64,000 nt of DNA from JAGSOU01 sp049974865. Lineage in GTDB: Bacteria; Pseudomonadota; Alphaproteobacteria; Rhodobacterales; Rhodobacteraceae. The translations under genes were made by a program, and so were the position numbers. Positions within the stretch are counted from its first letter, which is position 1. The number at the start of each line of letters is the position of its first letter. A model generated the notes under the pieces. It was not told the DNA's origin. It saw only the letters and a program-made list of their open reading frames with translations, and ran no database searches. Positions 24,920-35,760 of the stretch are shown here, one piece after another. The stretch lies in the NCBI GenBank assembly GCA_049974865.1, contig JBNGCX010000008.1, positions 19,342 to 83,341 of the forward strand, read 5' to 3'.

Positions 24920-26380
24920 ATGCGATTCTTGCGCCGCAGCCTGATGGGGCTGTTCCTGCTGGCCGTGACCCTTGGCCTGCTGAGCTATGCGGGCCAATCG
25001 GTCTATTCCGCCCTGCAGGAGCGCTGGGCCAAGGAAACCAGCCCCCGCCCCGCGCGCGAGCGTGTCTTTGCCGTCAACGTGGTCCAGGTGCAGCCGCAGA
25101 CGGTGACGCCCGTGCTGACCGCCTTCGGCGAGCTGCGCAGCCGGCGGGCGCTGGACCTGCGCGCGCGCGCCTCCGGCCCGGTGGTGGAACTGCACCCGAA
25201 TTTCGAAGAGGGCGGCCGGGTGGAGGCGGGGGAGCTGCTGTTCCGCGTCGACCCGCACGCGGCGCAGTCGGCGCTGGATGTCACCCGCACCGACCTAGCC
25301 GAGGCCGAGTCCGAGCTGCGCGACGCCACCACCGCGCTGGGGCTGGCCGAGGATGAACTGGCGGTCTCGCAGGACCAGGCCGCGCTGCGCGCGCAGGCGC
25401 TGGAGCGGCAGAAGAACCTGCTGGAGCGCGGTTTTGGCAGCGATGCGGCGGTGGAAACGGCGGCCCTTGCCGAGGCCGCCGCGCAGCAGGCCGTGGTGGC
25501 GCGCCGCCAGGCGCTGGCCGCCGCGCAGAGCCGCGTGGCACAGGCCCGCACCGGGCTGGAGCGGCGCAAGATCGCGGTCTCCGAGGCCGAGCGAGACCTG
25601 GCCGACACCGCCGTCTATGCTGCCTTCCCAGGCACGCTCAGCGATGTCAGCCTCGTCGAGGGCGGGCTGGTTGCCAATAACGAGCAGGTGGCGCGGCTGA
25701 TCGATCCCGACGACCTGGAGGTGTCGTTCCGCGTCTCTACCACCCAATATTCCCGGCTGCTAGACGACAGCGGCGCCCTGACCGCGGCGCCGCTGACCGT
25801 CACGCTGGACGTGTTCGGCGCGGCGCTGACGGCCGAGGGCCGCCTAACGCGCGAAAGCGCGGCGGTAGGCGAGGGGCAGACGGGGCGGCTGCTGTTCGCG
25901 CGGCTGGAACGGGCCAAGGGCTTCCGCCCCGGCGATTTCGTGACCGTGACCATCGAGGAGCCTGAACTGCACGATGTCGCGGTGCTGCCCGCGGCGGCGG
26001 TGGATGCGGCGGGCACAGTGCTTGTCGTCGGCGAGGACGACCGGCTGGAACTGGCCAAGGTTGAACTGCTGCGCCGGCAGGGCGACGACGTGATCCTGCA
26101 CGCCCCGGCGATTTTCGGGCGCATGGTGGTGGCCGAGCGCTCGCCGGTGCTGGGCGCGGGCATCAAGGTGCGCCCGATCAGCCCGCAGGCCGCGGCCGGG
26201 GCGCCCGAGGAGCCGGACATGGTGGAACTCAGCCCCGAGCGCCGCGCCGCGATGATCGCATTCATCGAGGGCAACCAGTTCATGCCCGAGGAGGCCAAGA
26301 AGCGGGTGCTGAGCCAGCTTGCGCGGGACAGGGTGCCCGCCCGCATGGTCGAGCGCATCGAAAGCCGGATGGGGGGCTGA
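24920..26380 (+). CDS. RND efflux periplasmic adaptor (HlyD/MFP family)
   Basis: 486 residues. An N-terminal membrane anchor (SLMGLFLLAVTLGLLSYAG) precedes a biotinyl-lipoyl-like hairpin (GELRSRRALDLRARASGPVVEL...), a long coiled coil from about 115 to 225 rich in Ala/Glu/Gln, and the beta-barrel region with TIEEPELHDVAVLPAAAV. Links the inner-membrane pump to an outer-membrane channel. It has a C-terminal extension with helical EEAKKRVLSQLARDRVPARM. The permease gene follows after 3 bp. No TolC-like gene is nearby. Confidence 0.92.
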   Translation: MRFLRRSLMGLFLLAVTLGLLSYAGQSVYSALQERWAKETSPRPARERVFAVNVVQVQPQTVTPVLTAFGELRSRRALDLRARASGPVVELHPNFEEGGRVEAGELLFRVDPHAAQSALDVTRTDLAEAESELRDATTALGLAEDELAVSQDQAALRAQALERQKNLLERGFGSDAAVETAALAEAAAQQAVVARRQALAAAQSRVAQARTGLERRKIAVSEAERDLADTAVYAAFPGTLSDVSLVEGGLVANNEQVARLIDPDDLEVSFRVSTTQYSRLLDDSGALTAAPLTVTLDVFGAALTAEGRLTRESAAVGEGQTGRLLFARLERAKGFRPGDFVTVTIEEPELHDVAVLPAAAVDAAGTVLVVGEDDRLELAKVELLRRQGDDVILHAPAIFGRMVVAERSPVLGAGIKVRPISPQAAAGAPEEPDMVELSPERRAAMIAFIEGNQFMPEEAKKRVLSQLARDRVPARMVERIESRMGG

Positions 26381-26383
26381 TCC

Positions 26384-29300
26384 ATGACTCCGCGTATCCC
26401 CGGCGCGGCCGGCGGGCTGCTGTCCTACTTCACCCGGCACGGCACGGCGGCGAACCTGCTGCTGGTCGTGCTCATCGTGCTGGGGCTGAGCGCCATGCCC
26501 CGGATGCGGGCGCAGTTCTTCCCAGATGTCATCATTGAGAATGTCAGCGTTTCCGTGGCCTGGGACGGCGCCGGCGCCGAGGACGTAGATGCCGGGATCG
26601 TGCAGGTGCTGGAGCCCGCCCTGCTGGCGGTCGAAGGGGTCGAGGAGACCTCGTCGCGCTCCACCGAGGGGCGGGCGAGCATCACGCTGGATTTCGAGCC
26701 GGGCTGGGACATGGCCCGGGCCGCCGATGACGTGCAGGCCGCGGTCGACGCCGTCACCACCCTGCCCGAGGAGGCCGAGGACCCGTCGGTGCGCCGCGGC
26801 GTCTGGCGCGACCGGGTGACCGACGTGGTGATCACCGGGCCGGTGGGGGTCGACCAGCTGGGCCGTTTCGCCGATGAATTCGTGGCCCGCCTTTTTGCCG
26901 CCGGGGTGACCCGCACCACCATCCGGGGCCTCGCCGCACCCGAGACCATCGTCGAGGTTCCGGTCTCGGAGCTGATCCGCTATGACGTGAGCATGGCCCA
27001 GATCGCCGAGGCCATCGCCGCCGAGGCCGAGACCGATCCGGCGGGCGATGTGGGCGGCGGCAATGCCCGCGTGCGCACCGGCGTGGCCAAGCGCAGCGCC
27101 GAGGAGATCGCGCAGGTCGTCCTGCGCTCCAACCCCGACGGCTCCACCCTCAGCATCGGCGACGTGGCACGGGTGCGGGTGGAGGGCGCCGACCGCAAGC
27201 GCGCCTATTTCGTGGCCGAGCACCCGGCGATCTCGATCCGCGTGGATCGCTCCGACCAGGGCGACGCCATTGCCATCCAGGGCAAGGTGCAGGAGGTGGC
27301 GGACGACCTGGCCCTCACCCTGCCGACGGATGTGCGCGTCGACCTGATCCGCACCCGGGCCGAGGCGATCACGGGCCGCCTGAACATCCTGCTGGACAAT
27401 GGCATGATGGGGCTGGCGCTGGTGGTGGGGCTGCTGTTCCTGTTCCTCAACGCGCGCACCGCCTTCTGGGTGGCCGCGGGCATTCCCGTGGCCATGCTCA
27501 GCGCGATCGCGCTGATGTATCTGGCAGGACTGACCATCAACATGATCTCGCTTTTCGCGCTGATCATCACGCTGGGCGTGGTGGTGGACGACGCCATCGT
27601 GGTGGGCGAGCACGCCGATTTCCGTGCCCGGCGGCTGGGCGAGGGGCCGGTGGAGGCCGCCGAGAACGCCGCCCGCCGCATGGCCGCGCCGGTGTTCTCG
27701 GCCACCATCACCACGGCGATCGCCTTCTTCGGGCTGACCGCCATCGAGGGGCGGTTCGGCGACCTGATCTCGGACATCCCCTTCACCGTGATCGTGGTGC
27801 TGCTGGCCTCGCTTGTGGAATGCTTCCTGATCCTGCCCAACCACATGAGCCACGCGTTGGCCCATTCGGCCAAGCAGCACTGGTACGACCTGCCCTCGCG
27901 GGTGGTGAACCGCGGCTTCGGATGGGTGCGCCGGGTGATCTTTCGCCGGCTGATGGCGGGGGTGATCTGGGCGCGCTACCCGGTGCTGGGGATGGCGCTG
28001 GTGGTGTTGGCCAGTCAGGTGACGCTGTTGGTGCGGGGCGATGTGCAATGGCGCTTTTTCAACGCGCCGGAACGGGGCTCGGTCTCGGGCAACTTCGCGA
28101 TGGCGCCGGGGGCCACGCGCGCCGACACGCTGGCCATGATGCGCGAGATGCAGCGCGCGACCGAAGCCGTCGCCGCCCGCTACGAACAGCAATACGGCAC
28201 CAACCCGCTGGATTACGTTCTGGCCGAGGTGGGCGGCAACACCGGCCGCGGCCTGTCGGGTGTGGAGACCAAGGACACCGACCTGCTGGGCTCTATCGCG
28301 ATCGAGTTGATCGACGCCGACCTGCGGCCTTATTCCTCGTTCCAGTTCGTGGGGGAACTGCAGGACGAGGTGCGCCAGCACCCGCTGGCCGACGTGGTCA
28401 GCTTCCGCGGCTGGCGCTCGGGCCCCGGCGGCGATGCGTTGGACGTGCAGTTCTACGGCGCCAGCGCCGATACCCTGAAAGGGGCGGCCGAGGCGCTGAA
28501 AACCGCGCTGCTGCAATTTCCCGAGGTCTCGGCCGTCGAGGACAGCCTTGCCTATGGCAAGGAAGAGTTGATCCTCGACCTCACCCCGCAGGGTTCGGCG
28601 CTGGGCTTCACCATCGACGGGCTGGGCCGGGTGCTGCGCAACCGGCTGAACGGGATCGAGGCCGCGACCTACCCCGAGGGGCCGCGCAGTGCCACCATCC
28701 GGGTGGAGTTGCCCGAAGGCGAACTGACCGCTGATTTCCTGGACAGGACGTTGCTGCGTTCCGCCTCGGGCGAATACCTGCCGCTGGCCGATATCGTGAC
28801 CGTCGAGCGCCGCGCGGGCTTCTCTTCCGTGCAGCGCGAGAACGGGCTGCGGGTGGTTTCGGTCACCGGCGACATTTCCGAGGACGACCCGGCGCGCGCC
28901 GAGGAGATCATGCAGCGCCTGCAGGATGATATCCTGCCGAAGATCGAGAGCGAAAAAGGCGTGGCCTGGCGCCTGGCCGGGCTGGCTGAGCAGGAGAACG
29001 AATTTCTGAGCGACGCTCTGCTGGGCTTTGCGCTGTGCCTGCTGGGAATCTACCTGACGCTGGCCTGGATCTTCTCCAGCTGGGTGCGGCCGCTGGTGGT
29101 GATGGCGATCATCCCCTTCGGCCTGGTCGGCACGATCTATGGCCACGCGCTGTGGGACGTGCCTTTGTCGATGTTCACGGTGGTGGGGCTGATCGGGATG
29201 ACCGGGATCATCATCAACGATTCGATCGTGCTGGTGAGCACGGTGGACGAATACGCCCAGAACCGCGGCCTGGTGCCCGCGATCATCGACGGGGCGGCCG

Positions 29301-29788
29301 ACCGGCTGCGCCCGGTGCTGCTGACCACGCTGACCACTGTGCTGGGGCTGTCGCCGCTGCTCTATGAAAGCTCGCAGCAGGCGCAGTTCCTGAAGCCCAC
29401 GGTGATCACGCTGGTCTACGGGCTGGGCTTCGGCATGGTGCTGGTGCTGCTGGTGGTGCCGGCGCTGCTGGGGATGCAGCAGGACATTCAGCGCCAAATT
29501 CAGGCCGCCCGCCGCGCGTTGCGCGCCTCGGGCCGGGCGCGGGGTCTGGCCGCGGCGACGGGGCTGGCGGGGCTGGGCGTGCTGGCGGTCTTCGCCGCCA
29601 CGCTGGGCCACGCGATCTATGCCGGCGCGCTGCCGGCGCTCCTGGTGAAGGCGATCCCCATGCTGGGGGGGCTGCCGGTCATGGCGGCGGCGCTGGCGCT
29701 GTTCCTGGCCGGGGTGGCCGCGGTGTTGCTGGTGATTTACCTGCTGGCGGCCCTGGGCTTCGCGTTGGGGCGGCGGCGGGCGGCCTAG
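26384..29788 (+). CDS. RND efflux permease (AcrB-type)
   Basis: 1134 residues, twelve membrane segments and two large periplasmic domains, the usual size for AcrB-type proton-driven exporters. The proton-relay Asp pair is seen in TLGVVVDDAIVVGEH. GLVGTIYGHALWD and GMTGIIINDSIVLVSTVDEY are in the second half. A C-terminal membrane extension after the usual end (about 1070-1134) is somewhat long. Substrate is unknown. Its stop codon overlaps the convergent DsbD-N-like gene. Confidence 0.93.
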   Translation: MTPRIPGAAGGLLSYFTRHGTAANLLLVVLIVLGLSAMPRMRAQFFPDVIIENVSVSVAWDGAGAEDVDAGIVQVLEPALLAVEGVEETSSRSTEGRASITLDFEPGWDMARAADDVQAAVDAVTTLPEEAEDPSVRRGVWRDRVTDVVITGPVGVDQLGRFADEFVARLFAAGVTRTTIRGLAAPETIVEVPVSELIRYDVSMAQIAEAIAAEAETDPAGDVGGGNARVRTGVAKRSAEEIAQVVLRSNPDGSTLSIGDVARVRVEGADRKRAYFVAEHPAISIRVDRSDQGDAIAIQGKVQEVADDLALTLPTDVRVDLIRTRAEAITGRLNILLDNGMMGLALVVGLLFLFLNARTAFWVAAGIPVAMLSAIALMYLAGLTINMISLFALIITLGVVVDDAIVVGEHADFRARRLGEGPVEAAENAARRMAAPVFSATITTAIAFFGLTAIEGRFGDLISDIPFTVIVVLLASLVECFLILPNHMSHALAHSAKQHWYDLPSRVVNRGFGWVRRVIFRRLMAGVIWARYPVLGMALVVLASQVTLLVRGDVQWRFFNAPERGSVSGNFAMAPGATRADTLAMMREMQRATEAVAARYEQQYGTNPLDYVLAEVGGNTGRGLSGVETKDTDLLGSIAIELIDADLRPYSSFQFVGELQDEVRQHPLADVVSFRGWRSGPGGDALDVQFYGASADTLKGAAEALKTALLQFPEVSAVEDSLAYGKEELILDLTPQGSALGFTIDGLGRVLRNRLNGIEAATYPEGPRSATIRVELPEGELTADFLDRTLLRSASGEYLPLADIVTVERRAGFSSVQRENGLRVVSVTGDISEDDPARAEEIMQRLQDDILPKIESEKGVAWRLAGLAEQENEFLSDALLGFALCLLGIYLTLAWIFSSWVRPLVVMAIIPFGLVGTIYGHALWDVPLSMFTVVGLIGMTGIIINDSIVLVSTVDEYAQNRGLVPAIIDGAADRLRPVLLTTLTTVLGLSPLLYESSQQAQFLKPTVITLVYGLGFGMVLVLLVVPALLGMQQDIQRQIQAARRALRASGRARGLAAATGLAGLGVLAVFAATLGHAIYAGALPALLVKAIPMLGGLPVMAAALALFLAGVAAVLLVIYLLAALGFALGRRRAA

Positions 29789-30597
29789 CGCCCCTCGCAG
29801 CCGCGGATATCCACCGCATTCCGCCCCGCCAGCAGCGTGAAGCGCACCGACGAGCGGTCGAGCGCGAAGGGCGCGGCGGTCTCCGGCACCAGGTCGGCCA
29901 CGGCGACCAGGCGGTCGCCCTGCCGGGCGACCTGCGGCTCCGACACCCAGATCGAGGGATCGCGCAGTTCGACCACGGCGACCTCCTTGCCCCCCATCGG
30001 GGGCAGGGGGATCTCGGCGGTCAGGCGCAGACCGTCGGAAATCGGCTCCACCGCGCAGGTGACGCGCCCCACGCCGGCCTGCGCCGCGCTCATCGGGCGG
30101 GCGGCCAGGGCGGCGCGGATCGGTTCGGGGTTCGGGCGGGCCGGCAGCTCGGCGTTCAGTTCCAGCGACATCGGCATGCAGATGTCGTGGCAGACGCCCA
30201 GTTCCATGCGCCCCTGAAGAATGATCGGCCTGCCGGGGGCGCCGGGGGTCAACTCCAGCGGCAGCACCACCTCGTTCTCGTACGCGATGGTGCGCATGCC
30301 GTTCTGCTCGAACACCTTGGGACGCGGCCAGTAGGTAGCGACCGCTTTCATGTTGCGCGAGGCCGACCAGTCGAATTGCGGCGGGATGCCCGCGTCGCCC
30401 GGCGCGCGCCAATAGGTCTTCCAACCCGGGGCGAGGGTCAGGCGCAGCCCGGCCATCTGGGTGCCGCGCTCGGTTTCCCAGCCGGGCAGGATCTCGGCCT
30501 GGATGATGGTCTCGGCGGGCGGCTGGGCGGAGGCCGGGAGGGCGCCCGCGACCAGCCCGACGGCGGCGATAAGGGAGGAAACAACCTGTCTGATCAT
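29785..30597 (-). CDS. Periplasmic DsbD N-terminal-domain-like protein
   Basis: 270 residues with a signal peptide (MIRQVVSSLIAAVGLVAGALPASAQ). Body is a DsbD-alpha/ScsB-like immunoglobulin-type fold; the paired cysteines read C136-HDI-C140, followed by MP as in such domains. Lacks the membrane electron-transport domain of DsbD, so it is a stand-alone thiol-redox or copper-related periplasmic protein. The ATG at 30597 is preferred over one 18 bp upstream because it begins a cleaner signal peptide. Confidence 0.8.
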   Translation of the reverse strand: MIRQVVSSLIAAVGLVAGALPASAQPPAETIIQAEILPGWETERGTQMAGLRLTLAPGWKTYWRAPGDAGIPPQFDWSASRNMKAVATYWPRPKVFEQNGMRTIAYENEVVLPLELTPGAPGRPIILQGRMELGVCHDICMPMSLELNAELPARPNPEPIRAALAARPMSAAQAGVGRVTCAVEPISDGLRLTAEIPLPPMGGKEVAVVELRDPSIWVSEPQVARQGDRLVAVADLVPETAAPFALDRSSVRFTLLAGRNAVDIRGCEGR

Positions 30598-30711
30598 GCA
30601 GGGGAACATAAGCATCGCCGCCGCGGGGCGAAATCACATTTGGGCGATGCCTGTGCGAGCGTGGCCTTTCCGCCTCTTGCCGGGGGCGTCATCCTTGCCC
30701 ATCTTGACGAC

Positions 30712-31283
30712 ATGGAACCTGCAAACCCCCCGATGGATCTCAGCGGCAAGCTGCTGATCGCGATGCCCGGCATGGGCGACCCCCGCTTTGAGAAAAGCGT
30801 GGTCTTCCTGTGCGCCCATTCCAGCGACGGCGCCATGGGGCTGATCGTGAACAAGCCCACCACGGACCTCAGCTTCGACGAGTTGCTGGAGCAGCTCGGC
30901 ATCGAACGCGCGCCGGGCGCCCGCGACATCCGGGTGCATTTCGGCGGCCCGGTGGAGCATGGGCGCGGTTTCGTGCTGCATTCCTCCGACTACATGTCCG
31001 CGGACACGACGCTGCGAATCGACGACCGGATCGGCCTGACCGCGACTGTGGACGTCCTGGAGCGCATCGCGCAGGGCGAGGGCCCGCAGGCCTCGCTCCT
31101 GGCGCTGGGCTATGCCGGCTGGGGGCCGGGGCAGCTGGAAGGCGAGATCGTCGAGAACGGCTGGCTGACCTGCGAGGCCGACCCCGAGATCGTGTTCGCG
31201 GCCGACGACGGCTCGAAATGGGGGCGCGCCCTGAAGACGCTGGGGATCGATCCGCTGACCCTATCCGCGGCGGCGGGCCGGGC

Positions 31284-31287
<4 letters not shown>
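30712..31287 (+). CDS. YqgE/AlgH (UPF0301) family protein
   Basis: 191 residues. The segments LSGKLLIAMPGMGDPRFEKSV, MGLIVNKPT, HFGGPVEHGRGFVLHS and LLALGYAGWGPGQLEGEI are diagnostic of this widespread family, whose molecular role is still unclear (AlgH affects alginate and stress traits in Pseudomonas). Start at 30712 (MEPANPPMDL) or 30733. It shares its stop codon bases with the convergent Sua5-type gene (CTAG). Confidence 0.9.
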
Positions 31288-32237
<950 letters not shown>

Positions 32238-32355
32238 CTCGTGACGCCGCGTTTTGGTTGATGGGCCGGGGGGGTGGTTTACCCTTGGCCCGAGGATTGA
32301 CGAGACATACCGGCGCGCCGATGGTTTCTCAAGGCGCAAGGGAAGGGAGAGGCCG

Positions 32356-34071
32356 ATGCCGTATCGCGCACCGACTGACGACTACAAGTTCATTTTTGAC
32401 CACTTGGTGGACCTTTCCCGGGTCACGGCCACGGAGCTTTTCGCCGAGGCCACGCCGGACGTCGCCGACGCCATCCTGTCCGAGGCCGGCAAGCTCTGCG
32501 AAGAGGTGTTGGCGCCGTTGCAGCGTGCGGGCGACATGCAGGGCGCGGTTCTGGAGAATGGCACGGTGCGCACCACCCCCGGCTTTGGCGCGGCCTATGC
32601 CCAGATCGCCGAGGGCGGCTGGATCGGCATGTCCGCCTCGCCCGAGAACGGCGGCATGGGCCTGCCCCTGGCCCTGACGACCGCGGTGAACGAGATGATG
32701 AGCTCGGCCTGCCTGTCGCTGCAACTCAACCCGCTGATGAGCCAGGGCCAGATCGAGGCGCTGGAGCATCACGCCAGCGATGAGATCAAGGCGCTCTACC
32801 TTCCCAAGCTGATCTCGGGCGAATGGTGCGGCACCATGAACCTGACCGAGCCGCAGGCGGGTTCAGACGTGGGCGCGCTGAGTACCAGGGCCGAGCCGAA
32901 CGGTGACGGCACCTATGCGATCGCCGGCCAGAAGATCTTCATCAGCTGGGGCGACAATGATTTCACCGGCAATGTCTGCCACCTGGTGCTGGCCCGCCTG
33001 CCCGACGCGGCGCCGGGGACGCGGGGCATCAGCCTGTTCATGGTGCCCAAGTTCATTCCCGACGCGGACGGCAACCCCGGCGTGGCCAACAGCCTTAAAG
33101 TGGTCAGCCTGGAGCACAAGATGGGCCTGCACGGCAGCCCGACCTGCGTGATGCAGTATGACGGGGCCACCGGCTGGCTGGTGGGCGAGCCGCACAAGGG
33201 CATGGCCGCCATGTTCACCATGATGAACAACGCCCGCCTCGGCGTCGGTGTGCAGGGCATCGGCGTGGCCGAGGGCGCCTATCAGCACGCGCTGGCCTAT
33301 GCGCTGGAGCGCAAGCAGGGCCGCCCGCCCGTTCAGGGCGGAACCGGCACTATCTTCGATCATGCCGATGTGCGCCGGATGCTGACCACGATGAAGGCCG
33401 AGACCTTCGCGGCGCGCTCCATCGCGCTGGCCTGCGCCGTGGCCATCGACATGACCCGCGCCACCGGCGACGGCGACTGCGCCGCCCGCGCCGCGCTGCT
33501 GACCCCCATCGCCAAGGCCTACGGCACCGATGCGGGGATCGAGGTCGCCTCGATGGGCATGCAGGTGCATGGCGGCATGGGCTACATCGAGGAATCGGGG
33601 GCGGCGCAATACCTGCGGGACGTGCGCGTCACCGCGATCTACGAGGGCACGAACGGCATCCAGGCGATGGACCTGGTGGCGCGCAAGATGATGGATGGCG
33701 GCGAGGCCGCCTTCCGCATCTGCGAAGAGATCGAGACCGCCGCCGAGGCCGCCCGGGCCAAGCTGCCCGATCTGGCAAACGATGTCTGGGCCGCGGCCGA
33801 GACCCTGCGCGAGGCGATCGAGCTGCTGGTGGGGCAGGACATGAACGACCGCTTCGCGGGCGCCGTGCCCTTCCTGCGCGCCTTCGCCCGCGTCCTCGGC
33901 GGGCATTTCCACCTCAAGGCGGCGCTGGCCGAGGGCGGACAGGGGCCGCGCACCGCGCTGGCGCGCTTCTTCATCAAGCGGATGCTGCCGGAATATGCCG
34001 CCGCGCTCGCCCACGCCCGCGAGGGGGGCGAGGGGCTCTATGCGCTGTCGGCGGACGACCTGGCGGCATGA
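32356..34071 (+). CDS. Acyl-CoA dehydrogenase (DmdC-like long form)
   Basis: 571-residue flavin acyl-CoA dehydrogenase with the C-terminal extension domain (PF12806 type) of the branch that includes DmdC, the 3-methylmercaptopropionyl-CoA dehydrogenase of marine Rhodobacterales. Visible: MNLTEPQAGSDVGAL (FAD contact), QVHGGMGYIEESGAAQYLRD, and ITAIYEGTNGIQ-like VTAIYEGTNGIQAMDL. The substrate is inferred from family only; no dmdA, B or D is nearby. The ATG at 32356 begins MPYRAPTDDYKFI, a usual start. The MBL gene overlaps its stop. Confidence 0.85.
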   Translation: MPYRAPTDDYKFIFDHLVDLSRVTATELFAEATPDVADAILSEAGKLCEEVLAPLQRAGDMQGAVLENGTVRTTPGFGAAYAQIAEGGWIGMSASPENGGMGLPLALTTAVNEMMSSACLSLQLNPLMSQGQIEALEHHASDEIKALYLPKLISGEWCGTMNLTEPQAGSDVGALSTRAEPNGDGTYAIAGQKIFISWGDNDFTGNVCHLVLARLPDAAPGTRGISLFMVPKFIPDADGNPGVANSLKVVSLEHKMGLHGSPTCVMQYDGATGWLVGEPHKGMAAMFTMMNNARLGVGVQGIGVAEGAYQHALAYALERKQGRPPVQGGTGTIFDHADVRRMLTTMKAETFAARSIALACAVAIDMTRATGDGDCAARAALLTPIAKAYGTDAGIEVASMGMQVHGGMGYIEESGAAQYLRDVRVTAIYEGTNGIQAMDLVARKMMDGGEAAFRICEEIETAAEAARAKLPDLANDVWAAAETLREAIELLVGQDMNDRFAGAVPFLRAFARVLGGHFHLKAALAEGGQGPRTALARFFIKRMLPEYAAALAHAREGGEGLYALSADDLAA

Positions 34072-35111
34072 TGGACGGCGCGGGCAGCCCCATCCGCTAT
34101 CCCTGGGCCGAAGGTCCGGCCGAGGGCGAGGCCATCGAGGTGGCCAAGGGCGTGCTGTGGCTGCGCCTGCCGCTGCCGATGAAGCTGGATCACGTCAATG
34201 TTTTCGCGCTGGATGACGGCGACGGCTGGACGGTGATCGACACTGGCTTCGATTCGCGGCGCAGCCGGGCGATCTGGCGGAAATGCCTCGACGGCCCGCT
34301 GGCGGGCAAGCCGGTGAAACGCGTGCTGGTCACCCATCACCACCCCGACCATGTAGGTCTGGCGGGCTGGTTCCAGTCCGACCACGGGGCCGAATTGCTG
34401 ACCACCCGCACCGCCTGGCTGTTCGCCAGAATGCTGACGCTGGACGAGCAGAACCGGCCCACGCCGGAGACCATGGCCTTCTGGCGCGGCGCCGGCATGG
34501 CGCCCGAGATCCTGGAGAGCCGCGCCAACGAACGCCCCTTCAACTTCGCCGACATCGTGGCGCCGATGCCGCTGGGCTTCACCCGCGTCACCGAGGGCGA
34601 CGTGCTGCGCATCGGCGGGCGCGACTGGGACGTGCGGCTGGGCAACGGCCACGCCCCCGACCACATCACCCTGTGGAGCCGCGACGACAACCTGGTGATC
34701 GGGGGCGATCAGCTCTTGCCGTCGATCTCGCCCAATCTCGGGGTCTACGCGACCGAGCCCTCGGCCGACCCGGTCTCCGAATGGCTGGAAAGCTGCGCGC
34801 GGCTGGCGCCCTTCGCGCGCGAGGATCACCTGGTGCTGCCCGGCCACAAGCTGGCCTTCACCGGCCTGCCCGCCCGCATGCACCAGCTGGCCGAGAATCA
34901 CCACGGCGCGCTCGAACGTCTGCTGGAGCATCTGCAAACCCCGCACACCGCCTGCGAATGCTTCCTACCGCTGTTCAAGCGCGAGATCGGCGGCGCGGAA
35001 TACGGCCATGCGCTGGTCGAGGCGGTGGCGCATCTCAACCACCTCTACAAGGCGGGCAAGGTCACGCGCCACCGGCGCGACGACGGTGCCTGGCTGTGGG
35101 CCGCGAAATGA
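34068..35111 (+). CDS. MBL-fold metallo-hydrolase
   Basis: 347-residue metallo-beta-lactamase-fold hydrolase. THHHPDH (89-95) is the HxHxDH metal motif; NGHAPDHI and LPGHKLAF give further His ligands. A C-terminal helical region follows, as in the larger hydrolases of this type. May release a thiol or acid from a CoA thioester made by the preceding dehydrogenase, but that is inference. Overlaps the dehydrogenase by 4 bp and DUF6173 by 4 bp. Confidence 0.88.
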   Translation: MMDGAGSPIRYPWAEGPAEGEAIEVAKGVLWLRLPLPMKLDHVNVFALDDGDGWTVIDTGFDSRRSRAIWRKCLDGPLAGKPVKRVLVTHHHPDHVGLAGWFQSDHGAELLTTRTAWLFARMLTLDEQNRPTPETMAFWRGAGMAPEILESRANERPFNFADIVAPMPLGFTRVTEGDVLRIGGRDWDVRLGNGHAPDHITLWSRDDNLVIGGDQLLPSISPNLGVYATEPSADPVSEWLESCARLAPFAREDHLVLPGHKLAFTGLPARMHQLAENHHGALERLLEHLQTPHTACECFLPLFKREIGGAEYGHALVEAVAHLNHLYKAGKVTRHRRDDGAWLWAAK

Positions 35112-35563
35112 GCGGCCCCGACGACCGCCCGCCGCGCGCCCGCGCCGTGCACGCCGACCCGGCCGCCCCCGCCACGGCCGAGCAGAAACCGCTGCCCGAG
35201 GCGGTCACGCGCCGCCCCGTGCATCAGAAAAGCCCCGCCGAATGGGCCTATGAGCGGCTGATCCTCTATATCCAGAATTTCGAGGAACAGCTCGACGAGG
35301 CGCATGAGGTGGCCATCGGGCTGACCGGCGGCAGCGCCGGCGTGCTGAAGATCGAGGGCGTCGGTTATTTCGAGCCGGATATCATCACCTTCTACGGCAC
35401 CGACCAGGGCGGCGCGCGCACCCAGCTGGTCCAGCATGTCAGCCAGCTCAACGTGACCCTGCGCGCCCTGCCCAAGGCCGAGGGCGCGCCCGAAGCGGCC
35501 CGGATCGGCTTCCGCCTGGCCGCGGAACTCGAGGATGGATCCGGGGCGTCACCAAAGCCGTGA
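35108..35563 (+). CDS. DUF6173 family protein
   Basis: 151 residues. A proline- and alanine-rich N-terminal 40 residues precede a conserved domain: QKSPAEWAYERLILYIQNFEEQL, EVAIGLTGGSAGVLKIEGVGYFEPDIITFYG, TQLVQHVSQLNVTLRALPK. Matches the pattern I associate with DUF6173. Cytosolic, no known function. Starts within the MBL stop codon (ATGA), so cotranscribed. Confidence 0.75.
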   Translation: MSGPDDRPPRARAVHADPAAPATAEQKPLPEAVTRRPVHQKSPAEWAYERLILYIQNFEEQLDEAHEVAIGLTGGSAGVLKIEGVGYFEPDIITFYGTDQGGARTQLVQHVSQLNVTLRALPKAEGAPEAARIGFRLAAELEDGSGASPKP

Positions 35564-35620
35564 CAGCCGTTTTCAAATAGGCTATCCCAAGCGGGCACGA
35601 ACAGGGAAGGAGCCGCATCG

Positions 35621-35755
35621 ATGGCAGAGCACAAGCACGGATCCATGGACATCTCGGATCAGGAGAAGACCTTTGCGGGTTTCGTCAAATTCGCAACCTG
35701 GGGCGCCGGAATCTCGATCGGTGTCCTGATCTTCATGGCGCTGGTCAACGTCTGA
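35621..35755 (+). CDS. aa3-type cytochrome c oxidase subunit IV
   Basis: A 44-residue protein: short polar N-terminus (MAEHKHGSMDISDQEKTF) followed by a single membrane helix (FVKFATWGAGISIGVLIFMALV). This is the small bacterial subunit IV of aa3 oxidase, known from Paracoccus denitrificans (ctaH, from memory) and not required for activity there. A GGAAGGAG ribosome site precedes the ATG. It stands alone: no other oxidase subunit gene lies in the window. A strong terminator follows at once. Confidence 0.88.
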   Translation: MAEHKHGSMDISDQEKTFAGFVKFATWGAGISIGVLIFMALVNV

Positions 35756-35760
35756 CGCCG

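Noticed and set aside
25844..30637. Minus-strand open frame of about 1600 codons across the RND genes
   Set aside because: Antisense shadow in GC-rich DNA; its translation is His/Gln/Arg-rich without motifs, and the RND genes are clear on the plus strand.
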